A stretch of 30,000 nt of DNA from Prorocentrum cordatum. Taxonomy: Eukaryota; Sar; Dinophyceae; Prorocentrales; Prorocentraceae. The position numbers and the translations under genes were made by a program. Positions 1 through 8,400 of this stretch are shown piece by piece. The stretch is taken from NCBI GenBank assembly GCA_963575745.1, contig CAUYUJ010018316.1, forward strand, positions 454,494 through 484,493, read 5' to 3'. The notes below the pieces were generated by a model, which saw nothing but the letters and a program-made list of their open reading frames with translations, ran no database searches and was not told where the DNA came from. Position 1 is the stretch's first letter, and the number at the start of each line of letters is the position of its first letter.

Positions 1-308
1 ACGCCGAAATAGGGCGACGACGACGCCGAAAAAAAGTGGTCGGGGCGGAGAGGGCGGCGCGCTGGGCTGCTGAGGAGAAGAGGGAGGGGGGGGCGACGAC
101 GACGCCGAAATAAAGTCGTCGGGGCGGAGGGGGCGGTGCGCTGGGGTGCTGGGGAGCGACACATAGCGACACATGTCGGCACAACGCCGAAATAAAGTGG
201 TCGGGGCGGAGGGGGCAGCGCGCTGGGCTGCTGAGGAGAAGGAGAGGGGGGGGAGCGACGACGACGCCGAAATAAAGTCGTCGGGACGGAGGGGGCGGTG
301 CGCTGAGG
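1..308. repeat. GC-rich satellite, ~80-bp unit in ~160-bp dimers
   Basis: A unit containing GCCGAAATAAAGT(G/C)GTCGG followed by GGGCGG..GCGCTG recurs with starts near 24, 104, 184 and 264. Alternate units differ. One type reads AGTGGTCGG and ends in GGGCTGCTGAGGAGAAG plus a G run. The other reads AGTCGTCGG and ends in GGTGCTGGGGAGCGACACAT. The array is therefore a dimeric satellite of about 160 bp. The window starts inside it, and another unit head lies at 559-590. Confidence 0.8.
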
Positions 309-555
309 TGTTGGGGAGCGACACATAGCGACACATGTCGACACATATCGACATATAGAGACAAGTATCGACACACACACACACACATATCGACGCATAG
401 CGACACACAGCGACACATAGCGACGCACACATGGAGACGCATAGCGACACACAGCGACACAGACACATATAGCGACACATATAGCGGCACATGAAGGGCA
501 CAAGGCACACAGCGACACATATAGCGACACATGAAGGGCACAAGGCAGCTGAGGG
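309..555. repeat. CGACACATA minisatellite with ~41-bp duplication
   Basis: Degenerate short repeats of CGACACATA/AGCGACACA fill this stretch, with a pure (AC)n run near 371-386. At its end, AGCGACACATATAGCG(A/G)C followed by ACATGAAGGGCACAAGGCA occurs twice in tandem (about 475-546). The last satellite head (559) follows directly, so the array looks like an expansion inside the satellite. Confidence 0.75.
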
Positions 556-599
556 GGAGCGACGACGACGCCGAAATAAAGTGGTCGGAGCTCTAGACA

Positions 600-1097
600 C
601 CCTGTGCAAGAGTATGATACCGAATCAAACCGTTCGTTTCGAAGTGCACTGCGTATGCTGATGTCAATGATGAAAAGAAGTGACAGGAGGATCGGCTCAG
701 GGGAGGGGGACATCGACCTGGAATCGGCGGTGCGTCGTCGATAGATCGGCAGAAGCCCTCCGATAGCGAAACCACGAACTCCTGGGCGGATGGGCTGGCG
801 GCCCCCTATCGTTGTGGATGCCACGACAATGGACACCCTAACAGTCCTATCATTGAACTTAAATGTATTCAAAATGTCGTGGAAACGTTCTGAACATATT
901 TTAAACACGTTTTTACAAGTTTAGAACATGTTTGAAGCATCTGTTAGACATCTGGAAATTATTTGGCAGCATGCTTCCTCTCCATGAATCGACTTCCACA
1001 ACCCTGTCGGCCATACGCGGACGCTTGCGGGTCGATGCGCCCCGCCCGAACACATCCCCCCCGACGCTCGCCCCGGCGGGCTCCCGCCGGGCTCGCG
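600..1097. other. Anonymous sequence, no gene recognised
   Basis: No recognisable gene, RNA or repeat was found here. The stretch 820-965 is AT-richer than its surroundings and contains TTCTGAACATATTTTAAACACG and similar text. Short open frames on both strands lack any family motif. Confidence 0.4.
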
Positions 1098-1224
1098 GCT
1101 CCCGGCGGGCTCGCGGCACGATCTGGACACCCCGGGAACGCTCTCGGAGAAGCGCAGCTGCTGGAAAGCACATCAGGGCACAGAAGCCGCCAAGAACCGC
1201 CGAGACGTCAGAACACCTCAAGCC
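1098..1224 (+). repeat. Dispersed repeat, copy 1 (partner at 25419)
   Basis: The core ACGATCTGGACACC..GGAACGCTCTCGG.GAAGCGCAGCTGCTGG is shared with 25438-25490, and weaker similarity runs on both sides for about 127 bp. In one frame both copies read SGHPxNALGEAQLLE. That may be a trace of coding sequence or simply conserved DNA. No terminal repeats or target duplication were seen. Confidence 0.6.
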
Positions 1225-2495
1225 TCGAATCCAGAACTTCTCCCCCCGCACGTAACGGTGTCCCCGAATCAACACAGGAGCCCCCGAAATGCCCCTCCAG
1301 CTGGTCCGCGAGCTGGAGCTGCTCCGACACGCTGTGGAGCTGCTTGGCGCGCCGGCGCGAGCGCGGGGAATCAGGACGAGGGAGGAGGGTACGGGGAGGA
1401 GGATAGGGGGATTCAACGAGAAAGATTCATGATGACGTCGTCCACGCGGCACAGGCGGCTGAGCCCCAGCATCCTGGTGAAAGTTGACACCAACACCACC
1501 ACCATGGGACCCAAGAGCCTAGTCTCTCCTATGACACACTGGCTCAACCCACAACAATCCCTTGTAATCAATGGCATACCGTCAAAATCTCCGACCCGTG
1601 CATCGACAAGGAAACTCGCGCCGCTGCAAGGCGGCACGCCTTCAGGACGACAGTCATTCACACCGTTCTGCAAAGCCTGCCTGTGAGGACCAGAAAAAAA
1701 AGGAGGAGCTCAAACCAGCATCAAGCTGACCCCGCTCACTCACAGTCGAAGCAGGCGCAAGCCTTGCCGAGGCGTCCTGCCCACGATCACGCGCTACAAT
1801 GCCTCAAATCATGACGCGGCCCCTGGCTCTCCCGCCGGCCTGGCCATTTTCGAACCGCACAGACTGAGTATTTTGTTAGGGTGGAGGGCTCAGGGTGAAA
1901 TCCATATGAGCTTCTTGCACCTGGAAAATCAAGCCGTCTTGGGGTTCTCCTTCGGCATATTCGAGCCTCGAAAATCCATCGAAACGTCATTCAAGATTTC
2001 ACCCTTTGCCCTCCACCCAAAGAGAATGCTCGGACAGATAACGACACATCACCCAGCCCTTGACGCCCCGATGCGCCTCCCCAGGGGCGCCGCTCTCTCG
2101 GGCAACAGCTCACCCCCATGCACGCCCAGGCGGGGGCCCTGGGCCGCGGGAGGGGTGGGTGAGGTTCCACCAATGATAGGGGGAAAACAAACCTACCTCG
2201 CTTTTGACCACCCTCGCTTCCAAGAGATACCAAACGATGCCAAATTGCAGCCTGTACTGGTCAGGCCGCTTGACGAGGAGGCGCGTGGTATGGCTTGGTT
2301 TTGCCTGGAAGCGAAAGCGGGGTAGGTAATTCACGCTCTGAAATGAGCCCCCCAGGCGGCCGCGACAGAGCCCGAACCTGGCGGTGTAACAGGTGGGCCA
2401 CTGCAGGGGTGCCGCAGGCAAAACGTGATGACAAGGGCGTGCGGGATACAGTCTCACAGGGCGCCGCATGCGTGCCGCGCCATGGGGCGACGAGG
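1225..2495. other. Anonymous sequence, no gene recognised
   Basis: Open frames here (for example 1258-1686 and 1873-2325 on the plus strand) have no motif I recognise and no clear codon bias. No structural RNA or repeat was seen. Spliced host exons cannot be excluded from sequence reading alone. Confidence 0.35.
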
Positions 2496-2497
2496 AT

Positions 2498-2635
2498 TGG
2501 AGGAGGAGGAGGAGGAGGAGGAGGAGGAGGAGGAGGAGGAGGAGGAGGAGGAGGAGGAAGGGGAGGAGGAGGAGGAGGAGGAAGAGGAGGAGGAGGAGGA
2601 GGAGGAGGAGGAGGAGGAGGGGGAAGAGGAGGAGA
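2498..2635. repeat. (GGA)n trinucleotide tract
   Basis: A nearly pure run of GGA with a few GGG/GAA interruptions. It encodes poly-Glu, poly-Gly or poly-Arg on the plus strand and poly-Leu or poly-Ser on the minus strand, depending on frame. These open frames are composition artefacts. Confidence 0.95.
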
Positions 2636-2639
2636 GCTT

Positions 2640-3253
2640 CATCCCAAAGCGGTTCCTGAGCGTGTCTCTCGTCTGACTCGCACCCCACAAGATCTGGCAA
2701 CATCGAGACAAGATATCGGATCGGGTTCGAGCTTGCGCCAGCTCGGGCCGCATCGGCATGGAATCGGAACTGAACTGAATCGGCAATGCCAGGATGCACA
2801 ACGGCGCCATGCGAGCATCGCGCCGTTCGGGCCTCTGGCGGCCTGCCGGGGCCGACCTGTACACCTCCAGACAGCTCTCGGCGCGGCGCCTCTGCGGGAG
2901 CGCACCTCGAGGCAGGAGGGCCCCGGGCCCCCGAAGTCGTGTTTTTCTGTGTGTCGCATAGCCGACCCCCAGAGGTCTGGACCCCCTCCCCGAGACCGAC
3001 GCTTCGTCCTGAGCCCTGTTGCGGACGGCCCCGGGGCCCGATGATGAGGTTCTTTGACGGTCTTCTTGGCTGCCTCGCTAGCGGTCCTTTTCGACGGTCT
3101 TTTGTTGACAACCTGTTTGCTGGTCCACCTTGCCCGGCCTCTGTTTGACGGTCGTGTTGACGGCCACGGGGCCCCTGGAGGCCGAGAGCAGCGACAGACC
3201 TCCCGGCGTGCTCTCTTCACGGCGCGAGGGGCTCCGAGGCCTCCGGGGCCGAC
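2640..3253. other. Anonymous sequence with short GACGGTC motif repeats
   Basis: No gene was recognised. Between about 3045 and 3170 the text TTTGACGGTC/TTCGACGGTCTTTTG recurs several times with irregular spacing, which suggests a decayed short repeat. Open frames in this part have no known domain. Confidence 0.35.
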
Positions 3254-3261
3254 CCCAACGC
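3254..3261. repeat. 8-bp target duplication of MITE A, left copy
   Basis: CCCAACGC directly precedes the MITE terminus TTAAGTCGG and recurs at 10597-10604 directly after the other terminus. The two copies are now 7.3 kb apart because a retrotransposon inserted inside the MITE. Confidence 0.85.
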
Positions 3262-3373
3262 TTAAGTCGGGCCCGTCCATCTGCAGGAGGAATATTCCGA
3301 AACAGTCAAAACATAGTCTGGGGACTGTTTTTGTTCACCTTTTTTGAGCATTTCGGCAATATTTCTTGCATAT
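3262..3373 (+). mobile_element. MITE A, left part (split by copia insertion)
   Basis: Begins with the terminal inverted repeat TTAAGTCGGGCCCGTCC..CTGCAGGAGGA and continues with an AT-rich interior containing AGTCAAAACATAGTC and GGGGAC. The closest relative is MITE D at 25221, which shares GAGGAATATTC and the following 40 bases with few changes. The last five bases (CATAT, 3369-3373) are the left target duplication of the retrotransposon. With the right part at 10547-10596 the element is about 162 bp, the size of its relatives. It has no coding capacity. Confidence 0.88.
3369..3373. repeat. 5-bp target duplication of the copia element, left
   Basis: CATAT immediately before the TG of the left LTR. 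The same five bases follow the right LTR at 10542-10546. Five bases is the usual duplication length for Ty1/copia integrases. Confidence 0.9.
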
Positions 3374-3512
3374 TGCTGATCTCAGGGCCTCGGGGAGGCC
3401 CCTGGTGTGTATGTTACTGTCGTGCATGTGCGTGTTGATGCTGCAGCATTTTGGCTTGCCACAGGTGTGGAAAAGAGGGAGCGGGCGCTCCCTCCTCGGA
3501 GCCCAATCTGCA
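3374..3512 (+). repeat. Left (5') LTR, 139 bp
   Basis: Starts TGCTGATCTCAGGGCC and ends CCCAATCTGCA, and is matched base for base (by eye) at a constant offset of 7029. It contains two perfect GC hairpins: GGGCCTC/GAGGCCC (3385-3401) and GGGAGCG/CGCTCCC (3477-3492). No TATA box is visible. A TTTT motif lies at 3449-3452 inside a stretch resembling the dinoflagellate spliced leader (3443-3458). Confidence 0.95.
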
Positions 3513-3513
3513 T

Positions 3514-3530
3514 TGGTAGAGCGGAGCGTG
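3514..3530 (+). other. Candidate primer-binding site
   Basis: TGGTAGAGCGGAGCGTG begins two bases after the left LTR. TGG would pair with a tRNA 3' CCA end, and TGGTA-GAGC resembles the initiator-Met site TGGTATCAGAGC of plant copia elements. The primer tRNA is not identified. TTGGTAGAGCGG also reads like the sense strand of a tRNA D-arm, so the match to a tRNA 3' end needs testing. Confidence 0.5.
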
Positions 3531-3601
3531 CCGCGCGATAGCAGGCGCTGTCGCACTGGGAGGCACTCAGGCGAGTGCCAGCGGGACGCTAGAAGAAGGT
3601 G

Positions 3602-5416
3602 ATGAGCACGGACAACGGGGGTCCCGGCGGTGCGATCAGGAGGTTCGCCGGGAGTGGAGCTGATGCCTTTCGGGAATATCGATCCTGGAAGAAGTGGGCG
3701 CGGGCGTACCTCATTGTGCAGAAGGCGAAGGGGACGCCTGCGACGGCCTTAGGGCCAACGCTGTTCACGCTGCTGGACGACGTCGCCGCCAAGGCGCTGG
3801 AGGTGGTCGACATGGACGACCTGGAACAAGACGGCGGCGAGCAGCTCATTTTCGAGACTCTTGACTCACGCTTCCCCGACGTGGCAGCCCACGATCGTCT
3901 CGGAGAAGCGCTGAAAGAGGTATTCACGATTCGCCTGGCCAAGGGCGAGTCGATGGCGGCATACTGTGGTCGAGCTCAGGCGGCGTTCGCCAAGGGCGAG
4001 ACCGAGGGCGTAGTGCTGCCGAACATGGCGCGTGGGTACCTCCTGCTGCTGGGTGTGCACCTGGCGCCGCAGAACCTCGCGGTCGTCCTGGCTGCATCGA
4101 GCCGATCATACAAGGAAAAGGACGTGGCGATGGCGCTCAGGACGACGTACCCCAACGGCTTGGCGGACTTCGGCCAGCAGTCGAGGGCGTTCGGGGCGCA
4201 CGTGGCAAGAGAAGAAGCCGACGAGAGCGACGACGTCTCGGACATCACGGCGCTGCTGGCGGGCTTCGACGTGATCGAGGAGACCGAGGACGGGGACATC
4301 CTGGACGAGAGTGAGGCCATCGAGATACTCGTGTCCTGGCGCGACCAGCGCAACAAGATCACAAAGGAGCAGCTGGCTCGGGGCTTTGGTCCGAAGAAGC
4401 CGGACACCAAGGCGATGGCGAAGCGAGTGCGATGCTACAATTGTGACGAGGTCGGCCACTTCAGCAGAGACTGCAAGAAGCCGCGTCGACAACGCCGTCC
4501 TCCTCCACGGGACCACAAGCACAAGGGCAAAGACGGCGAGAAGCGCAGCGACGTGGTCACGGTCTACGAGAGCGACACGGAGGAAGACGTCTTCGTGGCC
4601 GGCGACGGCGGGACCGAGGACATCGTCGAGGAGGAGACCTTCGAGTGCGACGTGTGCGACGACGAGCTCCGGCGGCCCTTGAGCGTCGGCGGCTGCAGCG
4701 ACGACGACGAGTGCGACTGCGAGCTGACGGCCGACGAGGAGGACGAGGATCAGGACATCGACGATCTGTACGAGGCGTACACGGCGGCGAGGGACGACAT
4801 GGACGACGTGATCGAGGCATACCACAGGCTGACCACGATGCACAGGGACGAGGAGATGCCAGAGGTGCTGACGGCGTCGGCTCACGAGCCGGGGTCGGGC
4901 GTGGTCGACACTGGGTGCGGCAAGGGAGTCATCGGCGAGAAGACCCTCAAGGAGCACAAGATGGAGATGGAGAAAGCAGGTCTCGCGGTGAAGACGATCA
5001 AGCAGACGAAAGCGACGACCTTCCGATTCGGCAACCAGGAGACACTGGAGTCGATCTACACCGCGGAGATCCAGTGCCGAGTGGGCGGTCGCCTCCTGGT
5101 GCTCCGCCTGTGCGTCGTCCCAGGCGAGACCCCGCTGCTGGTCAGCAAGCCCATGCTCAAGGCCCTCGGCGCGCAGCTGGACATGGAGCGGGACGAGATT
5201 CGGTTCGCCCGGATCAACGTCACGGTGCCGCTCCGGGTCGCGGCCAGCGGCCACTACCAGCTGAACCTATGCGAGAGGAAGAACGAGGACGGCAGGAGGA
5301 TCCAGACGGCTGAGGTCGACGTGATGGTGACGGCGGAGCAGGACGACGGGCGGACAGCGGAGGAGAAGCTGGAGCTCGAGGAGTTCGTCGCGGCGGCGTC
5401 GTCAGGTTTTCGCTAG
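3602..5416 (+). CDS. gag-pro: Gag-protease polyprotein of copia element (ORF1)
   Basis: A 604-residue frame from the ATG at 3602 (G at -3) to the TAG at 5414. Residues 1-270 form the Gag part, mostly helical in character, which should build the particle. A zinc knuckle follows with C278, C281, H286 and C291 (CYNCDEVGHFSRDC, C-x2-C-x4-H-x4-C), which in this family binds the element RNA. After an acidic, cysteine-containing stretch (about 320-415), residues 430-560 look like a retropepsin-type aspartic protease: VVDTGCGKGVIG with D436-T437-G438 as the catalytic motif, then a conserved LLVSKPMLKALGA strand region. Many copia elements put protease in one long Gag-Pol frame. Here it stays with Gag and Pol is in another frame. 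The frame is intact and GC3-rich like Pol. The protease call rests on the DTG motif and its position. Confidence 0.92.
   Translation: MSTDNGGPGGAIRRFAGSGADAFREYRSWKKWARAYLIVQKAKGTPATALGPTLFTLLDDVAAKALEVVDMDDLEQDGGEQLIFETLDSRFPDVAAHDRLGEALKEVFTIRLAKGESMAAYCGRAQAAFAKGETEGVVLPNMARGYLLLLGVHLAPQNLAVVLAASSRSYKEKDVAMALRTTYPNGLADFGQQSRAFGAHVAREEADESDDVSDITALLAGFDVIEETEDGDILDESEAIEILVSWRDQRNKITKEQLARGFGPKKPDTKAMAKRVRCYNCDEVGHFSRDCKKPRRQRRPPPRDHKHKGKDGEKRSDVVTVYESDTEEDVFVAGDGGTEDIVEEETFECDVCDDELRRPLSVGGCSDDDECDCELTADEEDEDQDIDDLYEAYTAARDDMDDVIEAYHRLTTMHRDEEMPEVLTASAHEPGSGVVDTGCGKGVIGEKTLKEHKMEMEKAGLAVKTIKQTKATTFRFGNQETLESIYTAEIQCRVGGRLLVLRLCVVPGETPLLVSKPMLKALGAQLDMERDEIRFARINVTVPLRVAASGHYQLNLCERKNEDGRRIQTAEVDVMVTAEQDDGRTAEEKLELEEFVAAASSGFR
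5314..5416 (+). other. Gag-pro/Pol frame overlap, candidate -1 frameshift region
   Basis: The Pol frame is open from 5314, just after a TGA at 5311-5313, so it overlaps the end of Gag-pro by about 100 bp. Pol is in the -1 frame relative to Gag. Just before the Gag stop lies TCAGGTTTTCGCTAGGG. The run of four T allows a Phe-tRNA on TTT to slip back one base, although the preceding GGT codon re-pairs poorly, so this is not a canonical heptamer. Past the Gag stop the Pol frame reads GPSRSPEADGDWDDTDVLWS, which looks like genuine protein upstream of the ATG at 5494. Confidence 0.45.
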
Positions 5417-5493
5417 GGCCGAGCCGGAGCCCAGAGGCTGACGGCGACTGGGACGACACCGACGTCCTGTGGTCAGAAGGCGTCACCGATATC

Positions 5494-8400
5494 ATGAGTC
5501 GGCGGGCCAAGCGGTCGGTGATCAGGGGTGTCCTCGAGGCACAGGCCCGGCTGGGCCGCCAACCGAAGTGTCTGGAGATCTTTTCTGTGCCACGAGTGAC
5601 CCCCGCCCTGGAGTCCATGGGGTTCAAGAGCCTCGGTGCGTTCGACCTGCAGAACGGCTGGGATGCCCGCCGAGCGGCGGACCGCCACAAGATCCTACAC
5701 ATGGTCGACGTCGAGGAGCCGGAGTTTGTGGGCATGAGCCCTCCATGCGGTCCCCTTTCGATCCTGCAGAACCTGACGATGGCGGAAGTGCGACGAGACC
5801 CGGAGAAGTACCGCCAGGCAGTCAAGGAGGCGGTCGGGTACCTGAGGTTCTGTGTGGTGGTGGCTCGGATGCAGATCCGAGGAGGTCGATACTTCACGCT
5901 CGAGGCACCGCCGACGGCGAGATCCTGGGACTGTGCGTCGGTTCTGGGCCTGTGTCGGGTGGCGGGAGTACACCGGGTGTCGGTCAACGGGTGCCAGGTG
6001 GGTTTGAAAGATCCAGTGACAAAGAAGCTGATGTCCAAGGAGTGGTGCTTCGCGACCAACGCGGACATGCTCAAGTGGACGCTGAAGGAGCTGCGGTGCT
6101 CTCGTGATCATGAACATCAGTGGTGCTGGGACAGCTCGAAGGGTATTAAGAGGAGCGCGTTCTCGGAGAAGTACCCTGAGGACCTCTGCAGGAGGATAGC
6201 TGGCGCTATGGCAAGTCAGCTGGAGGCAGACTGCGCCTTCCAGACGGCCGACATCCTGACGACGACTGAGGACGACGAGGTGATCAAGCGGCGAAAGCTG
6301 TCGCTCGAGGCGTCCCTCAGGAGGTTGCACGCTAATCTTGGTCACCCAAGCAATGAGGACATGGTCAGGATCCTGAAGCACGCCAAGGCGAGTGAGATGG
6401 TGCTGGCCCTGGCGCGGACGTTTTCCTGCTCCGTCTGTGAAGGACGGCGGCTTCCCAAGGCCGTGCGGCCAGTGAAGGTGCCGTCGAAGTTGGCGCCATT
6501 GAGGCTGGTCGAGCTGGACGTAAAGGAGCTGCCAGGCTGGACGGAAGGGATGAAGGTGAAAGCCCTGAACATCGTGTGCCCCAGCAGCGGTCTCCAGCAG
6601 ATGCTACCCTTTTTCGTGCAAGAGACCGGCAAGGTGCTGAAGGAGCTCTTTGAGAACGGCTGGAGTCAGCCGTATGGGCCTCCGGTGCTGATTAAGTGTG
6701 ATGCTGGCAAGACCAACCTGGGCCAGGAGACTGTCGACGCGTTCGAGAGGCAGGGCACGGAGGTCAGCGACGCGGCGGGGGAGGCTCATGAACAAGTTGG
6801 TCACGCCGAGCGCCATGGCACTTGGTTCGAGGACATTCTGAACAAAGTGCTGGACCAGACGAACCCGAAGGACGAGGCTGAATACATGACCTGTGTGCGC
6901 GCGGTGGTGATGGCGAAGAACTCCCTCCTGCGTGTCCACGGCTTTTCGCCGTACCAGATCGCCCTGGGGAGGAACCCGGAGGTACCGACGGACTTGCTGC
7001 AGGAGGAGCCGAACATCGTCGCCAACAGCGCTGCCCTACATGACGAGCCGTTCGCCGAGATGGAGAGATGCCGACAAGCTGCGAGGATCGCTGTTCTGGA
7101 GTACATGGACAATCGCGCGGCCAGGGTCGCACTGGACAGTCGACCCAGAGTCGTACAGTCATTCAAGCCGGGCGATCGTGTGGCTGTGTGGCGCCGAGGT
7201 CGGGGTATCCCCGGCAAAAAGGCTCACGCCCGCTGGCGCGGGTCGGCCGTGATCCTGGGCCCCGTGCGCGGCAACTTCTGGGTCGCCATGCCAGGCGTGG
7301 TGATCAAGGCATCGCCGGAGCAGCTCCGGCACGCTACCGAGGAGGAGAAGCTGGCCGCCGAGGTCGTCCAGCCCGAGCTTCGAGCCCTGGCGAAGGAGTT
7401 CATGGACGGCCAGGGTCCGCAGCGCGGCTTCATGGACATCACCGCGGATGAGCGACCCCCTGGCGCAGCACCTGCTGGCGCGGCTCCGAGCCCGGCGGCG
7501 CAGGAGCCGCCGGAGGAGCAGCCTCCGGCTGCTGCAGAGACGGAGGAGCCGCAGGTGCAGCCGACCTCGGACGACCGCGAGGGGGACGTTGAGGCGGCAC
7601 CACCCGCTGAGGTGCCTGCCGCCCCACCGGCCGACGAGACGGCCGCCGACCCGAAGGTGCACCGCCGGCTGGTGGGCAAGAGGGCGGTCCTCCCGGCCGA
7701 GGTGCGGCCTCCCAAGGCGCCCGGGGTCGAACCTGAGGAACCGCTGCCACCTCCTCAGGCGAAGATGCCCAGGCTGTCGGAGGACGTCTGCAGCGTGCTG
7801 CTGGCGAGTGTGGTGTCTGACACAGTGGAGGACGAGAAGGAGCTGCGCGTGCTGTACGTCAACTCGGAGGACGATGAGGAGCTGGAGGACGCGATGTTGG
7901 CCGGCGGGAGGCGTGAGCTCAACAGGAAGGACCCAAAGTGGACCAGCCGGGAGGGGCTCGCGAAGATCGACGCCGGCATCGGCAAGGAGGTGGACAACCT
8001 GTTCAACAAGAAGCAGGCGCTGGCGCCTGCGTCTAGGGTCGAGTCGGATGAGATCCGACGGAATAGTCCAGAGCGCATCGTCGGCAGCCGGATGATCCTG
8101 ACGAGTAAGATCGATGATTCTGAGACGGAGGTGGTCAAGGCGCGCCTGTGCAGTCAGGGCTACACGGATCCCGACTTGATGCAGCTCGTGCGCGAGAACA
8201 AGACCTCCTCCCCGACCCTATCACAGAACGGGAAGGTCGTGGCCTACCAGCTGTTGGCTTCGCACGGCTTCCAGGTTCAGATCGGGGACGTTGAGGGGGC
8301 CTTCCTCGAGGCGGACCCCATCAAGCGCAAGAATGGGGACCTGTACCTCAAGCAGCCGCGCGGAGGCCTTCCCGGCTTGCACCCCGACCAGCTGCTGAAG

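Noticed and set aside
2425-2864. Open frames encoding poly-Glu, poly-Arg, poly-Gly, poly-Leu or poly-Ser
   Set aside because: They are translations of the GGA tract in different frames on both strands, without flanking domains.
3513-3524. tRNA gene (TTGGTAGAGCGG resembles a D-arm)
   Set aside because: No acceptor stem, anticodon arm or T-arm follows. The position is that of a primer-binding site.
4106-5254. Minus-strand frame of 382 codons
   Set aside because: It lies wholly opposite Gag-pro, is Leu/Val/Asp/Ala-rich and results from the GC-rich codon bias of the real gene.
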